Shown here piece by piece: positions 44,427 through 54,344 of a DNA stretch of 64,000 nucleotides (the stretch's first letter is position 1; each line of letters opens with the position of its first letter). Both the position numbers and the translations under genes were made by a program. This DNA comes from Lachnoanaerobaculum gingivalis (GTDB lineage: Bacteria > Bacillota > Clostridia > Lachnospirales > Lachnospiraceae). The notes beneath the pieces are model-generated. The model saw only the letters and a list, made by a program, of their open reading frames with translations. It made no database searches and had not been told where the DNA came from. The DNA is taken from positions 1 to 64,000 of the forward strand of contig NZ_RRCO01000003.1 in NCBI RefSeq assembly GCF_003862475.1, read 5' to 3'.

Positions 44427-45218
44427 TTATTCACCTAAAATCATCTTGTCGGTCAATACGGCATCCGTTCCTGAATACAATTCCATTATATCTGAAACCG
44501 TCATATTCTTTCTCATATCGCCTTCAAGAACTTTTAAAATACTTCCGTTATTCATAACTATAGTTTTATTTCCGAAATGCAAGGCATCTTTGATATTATG
44601 TGTAATCATCAAAGTTGTAATATTATTTTCAGTTACTATCCTGTCGGTTATTTCCATTATCTTCTTACTGGCCTTGGGATCAAGAGCCGCAGTATGCTCA
44701 TCAAGCAGCAAAAGTTCAGGAGTTTCCATGGTAGCCATTAAAAGCGTCAGCGCCTGTCTTTGTCCGCCGCTGAGTCCTCCGACTTCATTTTTCAGTCTGT
44801 GCTCAAGACCCAGTCCAAGTTTAGTGCATACAGATTTGAAATACTCCCTGTCACTTCTTCTTACTCCAAGCCCGAATCTCACCTTTTTACCACGGCTGTA
44901 TGCCAGTCCCATATTTTCTTCTATTGTCATATGAGGTGCTGTACCCTTTAAAGGATCCTGATACAATCTGCCTATGAATCTTGCTCTTTTATGCTCCTTC
45001 ATATATGTGATATCAAGGCCGTTATTATATATTCTTCCGCTCTCCACTTCTATATTGCCTGCTATCGCATTTAACATAGTGGATTTTCCTGCACCGTTAC
45101 TGCCTATTACAGTTACAAAATCTCCGTCATTTAATTTAAGATTCAAATCACGTAAAGCTTTTTTCTCGTTTACGGTATCCTTATTAAATATTACATTAAC
45201 ATCTTTAATTTCCAGCAT
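44427..45218 (-). CDS. trpZ: Predicted tryptophan ABC transporter, ATP-binding protein
   Basis: A 263-residue ABC ATPase with Walker A GSNGAGKS, signature GGLSGGQRQALTL and Walker B LLLLDEHTAALDP. It is the third gene of a substrate-binding protein, permease, ATPase operon led by a T-box. The start at 45218 is preferred; it overlaps the permease end by 14 bases. The name follows the predicted TrpXYZ system and depends on the T-box specifier. Confidence 0.82.
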   Translation of the reverse strand: MLEIKDVNVIFNKDTVNEKKALRDLNLKLNDGDFVTVIGSNGAGKSTMLNAIAGNIEVESGRIYNNGLDITYMKEHKRARFIGRLYQDPLKGTAPHMTIEENMGLAYSRGKKVRFGLGVRRSDREYFKSVCTKLGLGLEHRLKNEVGGLSGGQRQALTLLMATMETPELLLLDEHTAALDPKASKKIMEITDRIVTENNITTLMITHNIKDALHFGNKTIVMNNGSILKVLEGDMRKNMTVSDIMELYSGTDAVLTDKMILGE

Positions 45219-46104
45219 GTATCTTTCTCCATCTTGCAATTGTAGGCTTTATCAAAGGTATGCTTATTGCGATAACAACTATTACCGCTGAGAAGAGTTT
45301 TAAATATATGGCAGGAAGCCCAAATCCGAATGCCACCGCAAGCATTATACGATATATTATCGCACCTACTACCACCGCAATCAGATGTCTGAGTATCCCT
45401 CTCTTTCCTATAACCGTTTCTCCGATTATGATACTTGCAAGCCCAAGTACCAGCATTCCCGTTCCGACTCCATGTGTAGCTGTCATATTGTACTGTGCAT
45501 ATATTGCGCCTGAGAAAGCTACAATAAGATTACAAAGTGCAAACCCCAGTATTTTCATAGCATCTGTATTTATACTTGAACTTCTGACCATCGCCTCATT
45601 ATCACCGGTAGCTCTAAGAGAAAGTCCTACCTGTGTCATTAAAAATAACTTTAATGCGGCTACCAAAACAACAACAATTATAAACAGCAAAATTAACTTT
45701 CCTATATCGGTTGTACCTATAAAAAACTTTCCTTCAAAAGGAGTAAATACAGTCTTTTCACCGTAAAAGAAAACACTTGGCTTATCACCCATTACAAAGA
45801 GATTTATGGAATACAGACCTGTCATTGTAAGTATTCCTGCCAATATAGCATGAATTTTCAATTTTGTATGAAGTATACCTGTGACAATACCTGCAATCAT
45901 TCCGCCTAAGGCCCCCATCAAAAGTCCCATAGCAGGATTTTTAGCTACTGACCATATAGCACTGTAAGCCAGACCTGTAACAAAACTTCCGTCCACCGTC
46001 AGATCTGGCAGGTCCAAAATTCTGAAAGCTATAAATAATCCCAATGATAATATTGCAAATATCAGTCCAAGTTCAATACTGCCAAGTAATGTTGATAATG
46101 TCAT
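45205..46104 (-). CDS. trpY: Predicted tryptophan ABC transporter, permease
   Basis: A 299-residue permease with eight to nine helices of the branched-chain-amino-acid permease superfamily; the segments FRILDLPDLTVDGSFVTG and LRATGDNEAMVRSSSIN are typical of permeases paired with TrpX-like binding proteins. It lies eight bases after the binding-protein gene. Confidence 0.85.
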   Translation of the reverse strand: MTLSTLLGSIELGLIFAILSLGLFIAFRILDLPDLTVDGSFVTGLAYSAIWSVAKNPAMGLLMGALGGMIAGIVTGILHTKLKIHAILAGILTMTGLYSINLFVMGDKPSVFFYGEKTVFTPFEGKFFIGTTDIGKLILLFIIVVVLVAALKLFLMTQVGLSLRATGDNEAMVRSSSINTDAMKILGFALCNLIVAFSGAIYAQYNMTATHGVGTGMLVLGLASIIIGETVIGKRGILRHLIAVVVGAIIYRIMLAVAFGFGLPAIYLKLFSAVIVVIAISIPLIKPTIARWRKIHAGN

Positions 46105-46112
46105 TTTTACTC

Positions 46113-47180
46113 CTACTTATTTGATTTAATCTCGACAAATTTCTTGTCTGTTTTGATGCTCTCAGGTATCTCTATACCGAGTGCGGCAGCTGTATCTGTA
46201 TTTACATAGATAAATAAATCATCCTTAAATACTTTTACAGGGATTTCATTTACAGATTTGCCCTTAAGTATTTCATCCACCATCTTAGCTGTTTCTTTTC
46301 CAAGATCTGTATAGTCAATACCCACTGTAGCAAGACCGCCGTCCATTACCATAGAGTCGGCACCTACATATATAGGCTTTTTAGCCTTTATCGCCTCTGC
46401 AGTAAGTATAGGCATAGCCTCCGCAACCGTATTGTCGTTTGATACAAATATCATATCCACCTTTTCAAAAAGTGATGCGGCTGCTGTTTGAAGATCGGCA
46501 CTTGTCGAAATACTTACCGTTTCAAGCTCAAGATTTTTCTCTTTTACATAGTTTTCAAGCAATCCGAGATTAGTTACGGAATTGTCCTCTCCCGGATTGT
46601 ATATGAAACCTACCTTCTTTACATCAGGAGTAATCTGAAGTGCCAGATCCATTATTTTATCAATCTGTACGGCATCACTTGTACCTGTCATTCCCTTGTC
46701 AGGCGCATTCATATCTGTAAGTATTCCTGCACCTATAGGATCTGTAACTGCAGAGAAAACTACAGGTGTTGTCTTTGTTAAACTCATAGCCCCCTGTGCT
46801 ACAGGTGTAGCGATACCTACTACAACATCCTGCTTATCACCCTCAAATCCCTGAACTATACTTGTGATATTTGACATATCTCCCTGTGCATTTTGGAATG
46901 TTATCTTAACATTCTCGCCGTCCACATATCCTAAGTTCTTTAACTCATCTTTAAATGAATTATATATTATATCAAGTGATTTATGCTCAACCAGCTGAAT
47001 TACTCCGATTTTTTTCATCTCCGTGCTGTCTTTAGACTCTGCTTTTGAACTCTCGGCAGCGCCGCTTTCTGCTGCGGTAGTTTCTGTATCAGAGCTCTTA
47101 GCCGTATCCGCTTTTGGTGTACATCCTGCCATCAAAGCCGCACCTATTGCAATAATTCCAAGTTTCTTTATTAAATTCAT
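46113..47180 (-). CDS. trpX: Predicted tryptophan ABC transporter, substrate-binding lipoprotein
   Basis: A 355-residue lipoprotein of the ABC substrate-binding family (DUF534, TrpX-like). The signal ends with lipobox LMAGC, the lipidated cysteine being residue 20, followed by a linker rich in serine, threonine and alanine. The start has AAGGAGG upstream. The T-box leader ahead of it carries a UGG specifier, which supports tryptophan as ligand. Confidence 0.85.
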   Translation of the reverse strand: MNLIKKLGIIAIGAALMAGCTPKADTAKSSDTETTAAESGAAESSKAESKDSTEMKKIGVIQLVEHKSLDIIYNSFKDELKNLGYVDGENVKITFQNAQGDMSNITSIVQGFEGDKQDVVVGIATPVAQGAMSLTKTTPVVFSAVTDPIGAGILTDMNAPDKGMTGTSDAVQIDKIMDLALQITPDVKKVGFIYNPGEDNSVTNLGLLENYVKEKNLELETVSISTSADLQTAAASLFEKVDMIFVSNDNTVAEAMPILTAEAIKAKKPIYVGADSMVMDGGLATVGIDYTDLGKETAKMVDEILKGKSVNEIPVKVFKDDLFIYVNTDTAAALGIEIPESIKTDKKFVEIKSNK

Positions 47181-47238
47181 TTTCTCCTCCTTAAGGCATT
47201 CGATATAGAGATATATTTACCGAGAGTGATCTTTGCAT

Positions 47239-47483
47239 AAAAAACGCAGGCTCTCTTATCCAAAGGACAAGCAAAGCCTGCGGTACCACCTTCATTAGTA
47301 AAAATACTCTCTCTAAAAAAATGCTGACACATTTTCTGCCCGGTAACGGGAGCACCCGTCTTAGCTACTTGTTTCCTTTCACCTCGCCCTCATGGGTCCA
47401 TATTAAAATCGTCATCCCTATCGGTTCTCAGCACCTCCGACTCTCTGTGAGTAACTAATTTCTTTTCTCCCAATCAACGGTTT
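47239..47483 (-). ncRNA. T-box riboswitch, probable tryptophan specifier
   Basis: Reading the minus strand: Stem I is closed by UUAGUUACU (from 47458) and AGUAGCUAA; it carries AGAGAGUCGG and GGUGCUGAGAACCGA. The specifier position just before ACC reads UGG (47398-47400). The T-box GGUGGUACCGC is at 47280-47290, and the terminator stem CGCAGGCU/AGCCUGCG is at 47245-47282 followed by six U. Uncharged tRNA should favour the antiterminator and switch on the ABC operon. Confidence 0.92.
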
Positions 47484-47489
47484 TATTAA

Positions 47490-47518
47490 TTTATACTGTA
47501 AAAACATAAAATTGTCAA
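47490..47518 (-). promoter_or_regulatory. Promoter of the T-box leader and trpXYZ operon
   Basis: On the minus strand TTGACA (47513-47518) and TATAAA (47490-47495) are 17 bases apart. The start of RNA is expected near 47483. Confidence 0.8.
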
Positions 47519-47534
47519 CATTTACTACTAAAAT

Positions 47535-48884
47535 TTATGCATTTATTTTCCTGAAAAAAATCACTATCAGCGGCATTACTATAACAAATGAAATAATATC
47601 CGCCACCGGCTGTGCAAGCTGTATTCCGTATATTCCCAAAAATTTCGGCAATATAAGCACCATCGGAACAAATGTAATGCCGCTTCTTAAAAACGAAGCT
47701 ATTGATGAAGCCAGATTTTCTCCCGCTCCCTGAAACATCATACTGGCGGCAAGTGTAATAGGTGATAAGAATAAAACCACACATTGTGCTCTTAAGGCAA
47801 AAGTTCCAACCTTTATAACATCTGAATCATCTCTGAATAAACCTATTATATGTCCTGAAAATATAAGTGAAACAATACTTAAAATTCCTATTATTATCAT
47901 ACTGAGTCCACAGCAAAATACAAAAGCCCTCTTCACACGCTTAAATTTCTTTGCCCCGTAGTTAAAAGCTGATACAGGTTGAAATCCCTGTGAAATTCCA
48001 AGTGCAACGGCAAATATAAAATTACATACTCTGCCGACAATACTCATAGCCGCAATAGCCGCATCACCATAAGGCATGGACATATAGTTTAAAACCATAG
48101 TTGAAACACTCATCATCCCCTGTCTTATCAGACTAGGAAATCCTGTCTCCAATATATTTACAATATCCCTTACATCTCTTGATACTGCTGAAAGTCTAAG
48201 CCTTGAAACGGTTCTTTCTCCACCGAACATTGCAAGCAATACAAAAAAGCTTATAACCTGTGAGATTGCCGTGGATATACCTGCCCCCAAAGTGCCCATG
48301 TTAAATACAAATATAAATATCGGATCTCCGATAATATTTAAGATACCGCCAAGAGTAAGCCCTACCATCGCAAGCGCGGCTTTACCCTCATATCTTAGGA
48401 CATTATTCAGCACACAGCTTCCTGTCATAAAAGGAGCCGAAAGAAGTATACAGATACCGTAGCTTTTTGCATAAGGCATTATCGTATCTGTACTTCCCAT
48501 CAGCCTAAGCAAAGGCTCCATAAATAATATGCCGAAAATCATTATAAGCACACCCAAAACCAGTGACATAAAAAATCCGGTTGATGCAAACTTTATGGCT
48601 TCATTGCCCTGCTTATTTCCAAGCTTTCTGGATATATTTGAGCCACAACCATGACCGCACATAAATCCGAGCGCCTGATTTATCGTCATCAAAGAAAATA
48701 CTATACCTATGGCCGCAGAAGCACTTGTACCAAGCTTTCCGACAAAAAAGGTATCCGCCATATTGTAAATATTCGTAACAAGCATACTTATGATAGTTGG
48801 AATGCTGAGCCTTAAAATCAGTTTTTCTACAGGAGTCTCCGTCATTTCCCTGTACTGCCTGTCCAGCGCATTCATATTTTCCAT
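47535..48884 (-). CDS. MATE-family efflux transporter
   Basis: A 449-residue protein with twelve hydrophobic helices and the MATE start TPVEKLILRLSIPTIISMLV, plus SQGFQPVSAFNYGAKK in the second half. It exports cationic compounds in exchange for sodium or protons; the substrate is unknown. It starts three bases after the polymerase-like gene and shares its transcript. Its stop lies next to the T-box promoter, with no terminator seen. Confidence 0.92.
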   Translation of the reverse strand: MENMNALDRQYREMTETPVEKLILRLSIPTIISMLVTNIYNMADTFFVGKLGTSASAAIGIVFSLMTINQALGFMCGHGCGSNISRKLGNKQGNEAIKFASTGFFMSLVLGVLIMIFGILFMEPLLRLMGSTDTIMPYAKSYGICILLSAPFMTGSCVLNNVLRYEGKAALAMVGLTLGGILNIIGDPIFIFVFNMGTLGAGISTAISQVISFFVLLAMFGGERTVSRLRLSAVSRDVRDIVNILETGFPSLIRQGMMSVSTMVLNYMSMPYGDAAIAAMSIVGRVCNFIFAVALGISQGFQPVSAFNYGAKKFKRVKRAFVFCCGLSMIIIGILSIVSLIFSGHIIGLFRDDSDVIKVGTFALRAQCVVLFLSPITLAASMMFQGAGENLASSIASFLRSGITFVPMVLILPKFLGIYGIQLAQPVADIISFVIVMPLIVIFFRKINA

Positions 48885-48887
48885 AAG

Positions 48888-50165
48888 CTACCTACCTTTC
48901 TGCTCACATATAAAAAATATTGACAATGTCACTATAAAATAAAACCATGTGGCAGGATTTGAAAACCATGTGGTAAAAAATGAAAGCGCCAGATAAATAA
49001 ATACTTGTGCATATATAATATAGAATGTTGCATGTCTTGTGCTTCTTATCATTTTCTCAAAGAAATATCCTATGCATCCAAGCGCTGTGGAAAATACGGC
49101 AACTCCGACTATTCCGAAGTCATAAAAGGCATCATAAAATAATGTTACCGTTGTAAGCTCGGTTTTGTTTACAAAAATAGGGAAGTCCACTATCTTCGGA
49201 TATATAAACTTAATTCCCGTAAGTGCCCAAAGAGGAAACAGCCCCTTTAATCCGAAGCTGTGTTTCGGTAATTCCTTTATCAAAGTATCCAGATTGTCAT
49301 AATTATTTGCAATATAAATATATGGCTGACTTATAAAAATAGGCAGATTATATTTCATTTCAAATATACCGTTAAGGTACTCCACATTATGGCTTCTTGC
49401 CACAGAAAGCAATAAATACACCGGAACGATAAATACTATAACGCTCACAAAATATACCGGCCTTATCCTTTCCCTATTTAATATAAGTAAGGTTACAAAG
49501 GCAAGAAGCACAGCAAACATAAACTGAAATCTCGATACACAAAGTATCGGTATCGCCATAGCAATAATATTGGCTAAAACCAAAAATATTATCTTTATAA
49601 TTCCAAGCCTACTCTCTTCATTCAAGTAGACAATACTGAAAGCCGGCACTAAAATACAGCTTACGGTAAAGTAATGTACGCCTGAAATATGAAAATAAGA
49701 GTATGCATGAGGAACTCCTTTTTCAAAAAGAGGAATAAACCCGAGTACAATGGCCTCAATATTAAAAGCTGTCAAAGATGTAAGTGCAAGTATAATGATA
49801 CATGCATACATCATATCCTCATTGCTTCTTTCAAGCACTCTCTCTTCGTTTAAATAAGGATTACCCTTAATCGCCTTCAATATATCAAATACAATATAAA
49901 AACATCCGAAGGCCAGAGCTAGACAAATCCATGTGCTGTCTCCCCACGGTTTTGCAAGGTGTGAAAGCTTCATAGCGGCAAGACCCTCTCCTCCAATAAA
50001 AGCCAATGCAAAAACACCTCTAAGATTTACCAATGATTTTGAGTATCTGTATTCCTTAATATACAGATATAATGCCGCAAAAATTAGAACAAACCCGGAC
50101 AGGGCATAATGCTCCATCCGGGATAATACATACGCTAATAAACTGCAAACAGTGTATATTAACAT
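48888..50165 (-). CDS. Polysaccharide polymerase-like membrane protein (Wzy type)
   Basis: A 425-residue protein with about ten to eleven hydrophobic helices and a larger loop near residues 260-330, the layout of oligosaccharide repeat-unit polymerases. Similarity is by topology and scattered motifs only (SRFQFMFAVL, YDAFYDFGIVGVAVFS). It overlaps the end of ptsI by seven bases. It may polymerise the glycan made by the locus at 55870-64000, though other genes lie between them. Confidence 0.65.
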   Translation of the reverse strand: MLIYTVCSLLAYVLSRMEHYALSGFVLIFAALYLYIKEYRYSKSLVNLRGVFALAFIGGEGLAAMKLSHLAKPWGDSTWICLALAFGCFYIVFDILKAIKGNPYLNEERVLERSNEDMMYACIIILALTSLTAFNIEAIVLGFIPLFEKGVPHAYSYFHISGVHYFTVSCILVPAFSIVYLNEESRLGIIKIIFLVLANIIAMAIPILCVSRFQFMFAVLLAFVTLLILNRERIRPVYFVSVIVFIVPVYLLLSVARSHNVEYLNGIFEMKYNLPIFISQPYIYIANNYDNLDTLIKELPKHSFGLKGLFPLWALTGIKFIYPKIVDFPIFVNKTELTTVTLFYDAFYDFGIVGVAVFSTALGCIGYFFEKMIRSTRHATFYIIYAQVFIYLALSFFTTWFSNPATWFYFIVTLSIFFICEQKGR

Positions 50166-51883
50166 CCAAGCTCCTCTGTCAATTTCTTTAAATACTCTTT
50201 AATCTCACCCTCTGTCGACATCTCAAGCACCTTATCCACCTTAACTTTTAACTCCTTGCTGTCACACCCGGAAATTATCTGTCTTGACTTCAGTATACTT
50301 GAAGCCGACATTGAAAATTCATCCATACCCCATGATAAAAGTACAGGAATAAGTAAAGGATCCGATGCAGCCTCACCACACATTCCTACCATTATTCCGG
50401 CCTTTTTACCTTCTGTAATGATTCTGTTGATACTTCTGAGTACTGCCGGTGAAAATGGAGAATACAAACCTGCAATTTTTACATTTCCTCTGTCTACGGA
50501 CATTGTATATTGAATCAAATCATTGGTACCTATACTGAAGAAATCCACCTCTTTTGCAAATATATCTGCAAGTAATGATGCAGCTGCGGTCTCAACCATG
50601 ATACCGACTTCTATATTCTTATTATATGCAATATTCTTTTCATCAAGTTCTTTCTTTATATCACTTATAAGCGCCTTAGCTTCTCTTATTTCATCCATTG
50701 AAGTGATTAGCGGCAACATTATCTTGATATTTCCGAAAGCACTTGCACGAAGCAATGCTCTAAGTTGCGGTATATAAATATCATCTTTTCTATCAAGGCA
50801 GAGTCTTATGGCACGATATCCAAGGAACGGATTCTCATCCTGTACTATTCCCATATAGGGGATTTCCTTATCACCGCCTATATCAAGAGTTCTGATAATA
50901 ACGGGCTTTCCTTCCATGGCTGTCGCCACTTCCTTATAGCTTTCAAACTGCTCTTCTTCAGTAGGCATACCGTCTCTGTCCATAAATAAGAACTCGGTTC
51001 TGAAAAGTCCGATACCTTCGCCGCCGTTTTCAATTACCTTTTTGGCATCCTCAGGGCTTCCGATATTTCCGGCTATTTCCACCTTCTTACCGTCCTTTGA
51101 GATACTTGGTAATCCTCTGTACTTCTTTAACATTTCCTTGTTTGCATCATACTTTTTCTTTTTATTCTCATAATCCGACTTTTCAGCATCTGTAGGCAGT
51201 ATAATGACCTCTCCGCTCTCACCGTCAAGAAGTATATCCGTGTTGTCACTTATATCCTCAGGAAGATTTGAAAGTCCCACTACTGCAGGTATCTCAAGTG
51301 CTCTTGCAAGAATAGCCGAATGTGAGGTCTTTCCACCAAACTGTGTAACTATTCCGAAAACATTATCAGGATTAAGTCCTGCCGTCATAGAAGGTGTCAA
51401 ATCTTTTGCAACAATAATACTGCCATAGGGAAGTTTCGAAAGATCGGTATTTTCTATACCAAGTATCTTCTTTATAAGCCTTGTTTTAATATCAAGCATA
51501 TCGGTAGCTCTTTGCTGCATAAGTTCATCATCCATTGAAGCAAATACAGCGGCATACTGATTACATACCTCATCTATTGCATACTCCGCACAAACACTTT
51601 CACCTTTTATACGGTTAACTATCTCATCCACAAGCATAGGGTCGGACATAAGCATAATATGTCCAAACAAAATCTCCGCTTCCTTCGCCGAAGCATTCTT
51701 TTCTAAAGCCTGAGACATCTCTTCAGTCTCAGCCTTAGTGATATCCAGAACTCTCATGAAGTTATTCACTTCAGATTCAATGTCCGAAACAGCCTTCTTT
51801 ACAACTTCCACATTTTGTTCTCTGACTACTTTTGCAACTCCGATGCCAATACCCTCGGCAGCTCCTACGCCATGAATTTTCAT
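50159..51883 (-). CDS. ptsI: PTS enzyme I (PEP-protein phosphotransferase)
   Basis: A 574-residue enzyme I, which takes phosphate from PEP and passes it to HPr. The phosphohistidine is H188 in GGKTSHSAILARA; the PEP-binding half has GLFRTEFLFMDR, NPFLGYRAIR and MCGEAASDP with its catalytic cysteine. It starts 18 bases after ptsH, so both general PTS proteins are made together, downstream of the cdaA-cdaR genes. Confidence 0.97.
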   Translation of the reverse strand: MKIHGVGAAEGIGIGVAKVVREQNVEVVKKAVSDIESEVNNFMRVLDITKAETEEMSQALEKNASAKEAEILFGHIMLMSDPMLVDEIVNRIKGESVCAEYAIDEVCNQYAAVFASMDDELMQQRATDMLDIKTRLIKKILGIENTDLSKLPYGSIIVAKDLTPSMTAGLNPDNVFGIVTQFGGKTSHSAILARALEIPAVVGLSNLPEDISDNTDILLDGESGEVIILPTDAEKSDYENKKKKYDANKEMLKKYRGLPSISKDGKKVEIAGNIGSPEDAKKVIENGGEGIGLFRTEFLFMDRDGMPTEEEQFESYKEVATAMEGKPVIIRTLDIGGDKEIPYMGIVQDENPFLGYRAIRLCLDRKDDIYIPQLRALLRASAFGNIKIMLPLITSMDEIREAKALISDIKKELDEKNIAYNKNIEVGIMVETAAASLLADIFAKEVDFFSIGTNDLIQYTMSVDRGNVKIAGLYSPFSPAVLRSINRIITEGKKAGIMVGMCGEAASDPLLIPVLLSWGMDEFSMSASSILKSRQIISGCDSKELKVKVDKVLEMSTEGEIKEYLKKLTEELGC

Positions 51884-51901
51884 TATATTATAAACCTCTA
51901 C

Positions 51902-52171
51902 TTACTTTAATTCACCAAAACCTGAATTTATCAAATTCTTTAAAGCTTCCAAAGCCTCATTCTCATCCCTGCCGTCACATGTTATCTTAACGGTATCGCC
52001 ACATTTTACACATGCCGCAAGCACACTCAGAACACTCTTGGCATTTGCTGTAGCATCCTTAAATATAATATTTATTTTAGAATCATATTTCAATGCTTCC
52101 TTGCATAGATTACCTGCCGGCCTTAAATGCAAGCCACTTGGGTTTATCACCTTAAGTTCTTCTGAAACCAT
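51902..52171 (-). CDS. ptsH: Phosphocarrier protein HPr
   Basis: An 89-residue HPr. The enzyme I target is H15 in SGLHLRPAG and the HPr-kinase site is S46 in ANAKSVLSVL, so it is fit for both transport and catabolite control. A second HPr-like protein without the histidine is encoded at 23369-23602. It begins 15 bases after cdaR. Confidence 0.96.
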   Translation of the reverse strand: MVSEELKVINPSGLHLRPAGNLCKEALKYDSKINIIFKDATANAKSVLSVLAACVKCGDTVKITCDGRDENEALEALKNLINSGFGELK

Positions 52172-52186
52172 CCTAAAAAACCTCCC

Positions 52187-53488
52187 TTAGTTTTCAGCAG
52201 CGGAACTGCTCTCTTCACTGCTGCTCTGTTCTACTGTAGTTGTCGTTTCATTTCTTTCATTTGCGGGACTTCCTATCATAACCTCAAAAGGAGTATATGA
52301 ATCCACACTCAAACCTGTAGGCAATTCAAATGTAAGAGTTCCGTTATTGGCTCCTGCCGTCATCTTACTTACATCAAGAGTAGCCTTGATATCTGAATTT
52401 GATACAGCCTCAAGATTTGCGCTAAGACCTGAAACCACAACAGTTATCCTCTCAGGTATAATATTTGTGGAAACTCCGGTTCTTGCTCCCTTTATCTCCA
52501 AATCTCCTATTGTCAAAGTCACAGACTTCTTATCAAGGGCCTCTACTTTCAATGTCACCTTAATATTTGTATCACCTACTGCCGATACATTCTCCGGAAG
52601 GAAATTCTTCACATCGACATCTACAATCACATCACTTGTCGCTCCCTCAACACTGAGCGCCGTTGCAGGTATTGTGACAGCATCAAGTCCTTCAAGTACT
52701 TCAGGTTGTCCACGTACCTGTATAGATTTTGTACTGCTCTCCGCACCTGTAAATATATAACCCTCGGCCACTTCTCCACCTACTTCAAAGTTTAGTGCCA
52801 AAGTTCTTCCGTTTAACATTACAATACTGTAATTTACCGTATCAAAGCTCTTGGTTACTCTACTGTCAGATATTATAAAAGCATTTCCGTTGGCATCAAA
52901 ATACTTCAGCTCGGCTTTTCCGGTTACATTACCGTCCATTCCGTCAACATCAATCTCTACACCGACTTTACTGATTTGTCCGATAACGGATACAGGACCT
53001 GTGACTGCTACAGTGCTCTTATCAAGCTTTACCTCACCCACAGAATAACCGTCTGACGGAGTACCGGTAATCTTGGTAGTCATAGTAAATTCTTTTCTTT
53101 GCAAATCCTCAATACTTATTCTTACAATACTCGGCTTTGAAGTAACCGCACCTGAAATCAGGTTTTTATTATTTACCACTTCAACCGATATCGGTACCGC
53201 ACCTGTTATGTCATACATATCTCCAAGATCTATTGAAGCCTTAAAATCGGACGCCGATATCTTGCTCTCATCTCTTGAACGTACTTCATAACTTACAGTT
53301 ACCGTATTTGCTCCAATTAAAGAATAAGTCTTACCTGCATCGGTAATAACATCGGAATTTAAAACCTCAAGATTAACCGTTTGAGATCTTGTAACAACAG
53401 GATTTGAAATATTTATTACAACTATCCATACGAAAAAAGCTATAGCCAAAGAGCTGATTTTCAAAACAATATTATTTGTCTTTTTCAT
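52187..53488 (-). CDS. cdaR: CdaR-type protein with YbbR repeats
   Basis: A 433-residue membrane-anchored protein: one amino-terminal helix (about 9-28), then repeated YbbR domains outside the membrane, recognised by repeats such as EFTMTTKITGTPSDGYSVGE and related segments, and a short tail rich in serine and glutamate. CdaR binds and modulates the diadenylate cyclase CdaA. It overlaps the end of cdaA by 17 bases. The glmM gene that usually follows is replaced here by ptsH. Confidence 0.9.
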   Translation of the reverse strand: MKKTNNIVLKISSLAIAFFVWIVVINISNPVVTRSQTVNLEVLNSDVITDAGKTYSLIGANTVTVSYEVRSRDESKISASDFKASIDLGDMYDITGAVPISVEVVNNKNLISGAVTSKPSIVRISIEDLQRKEFTMTTKITGTPSDGYSVGEVKLDKSTVAVTGPVSVIGQISKVGVEIDVDGMDGNVTGKAELKYFDANGNAFIISDSRVTKSFDTVNYSIVMLNGRTLALNFEVGGEVAEGYIFTGAESSTKSIQVRGQPEVLEGLDAVTIPATALSVEGATSDVIVDVDVKNFLPENVSAVGDTNIKVTLKVEALDKKSVTLTIGDLEIKGARTGVSTNIIPERITVVVSGLSANLEAVSNSDIKATLDVSKMTAGANNGTLTFELPTGLSVDSYTPFEVMIGSPANERNETTTTVEQSSSEESSSAAEN

Positions 53489-54344
53489 TACCTCTTCCTT
53501 TCAACAACTTTGACCATAAAGAGCTCTTCTTCTCCTCCGCTGTATCCTCAAATAAAACGGAGAGCTCCTTTCTCAGTTCCTCACTGTCATTTACCTTTAT
53601 CAAATTTCCGCCAAGTGCTACTGAAACCCTGCCTGTCTCCTCAGATACTACTATGGTAATGGAATCTGAAACTTCACTTATACCGATTGCTGCTCTATGT
53701 CTGGTTCCAAGATCCTTACTGATTCTCATATTCTCCGATAGAGGCAGATAACAGGTTGCCGACACAATTGTATTGCCTCTTATAAGCACCGCACCGTCGT
53801 GAAGAGGTGTATTATGTTCAAATATATTTATAAGCAATTGACTTGATACAATACCATTTATCAAAATTCCGGTCTTTTCTATATTTACAAGACTATCTTT
53901 TCTCTCTATAACAATCAAAGCTCCTGTTTTCGGTTTTGACATTGTAAAAGCCGCATTAACAAGCTCTTCTATCGTACTCTCACCTACGTCATCTGTAATT
54001 GCTTTATTGTCAAAAGCAAAAATCTTCATTAAATTTTTATTTCCCAACTGCTCAAGAGCCTTTCTGAGCTCAGGCGCAAATATTATAATAAGCGCAGTTA
54101 CCGCAATGGTTGCAATCCTTCCAAGAATCCACAATATAACATCAAAGTGCAATATATATGCAATAATTGTAAATCCCAATATAATAAGTAAACCCTTTAA
54201 CAATGTCCATGCCCTGGTCTTTGTAATCCATGTCATTATTTCATATACAATATATGCAATAATCAGAATTTCAATTATATTGAGCACATCTATATGTGGA
54301 AAATATGAAAGCCCATCACGCATCAGCCTCGTGATTATGTTCAT
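53472..54344 (-). CDS. cdaA: Diadenylate cyclase CdaA
   Basis: A 290-residue membrane-bound DAC enzyme that makes cyclic di-AMP from two ATP. Three helices (to about residue 90) precede the DAC domain with DGA at 183-185 and RHR at 215-217. c-di-AMP controls potassium and osmotic balance and cell-wall homeostasis. Its ATG overlaps the stop of the upstream membrane-protein gene. Confidence 0.96.
   Translation of the reverse strand: MNIITRLMRDGLSYFPHIDVLNIIEILIIAYIVYEIMTWITKTRAWTLLKGLLIILGFTIIAYILHFDVILWILGRIATIAVTALIIIFAPELRKALEQLGNKNLMKIFAFDNKAITDDVGESTIEELVNAAFTMSKPKTGALIVIERKDSLVNIEKTGILINGIVSSQLLINIFEHNTPLHDGAVLIRGNTIVSATCYLPLSENMRISKDLGTRHRAAIGISEVSDSITIVVSEETGRVSVALGGNLIKVNDSEELRKELSVLFEDTAEEKKSSLWSKLLKGRGNEKDK

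Noticed and set aside
44446-44934. 162-codon plus-strand frame over the ABC ATPase gene
   Set aside because: Antisense shadow with low-complexity serine and valine content.
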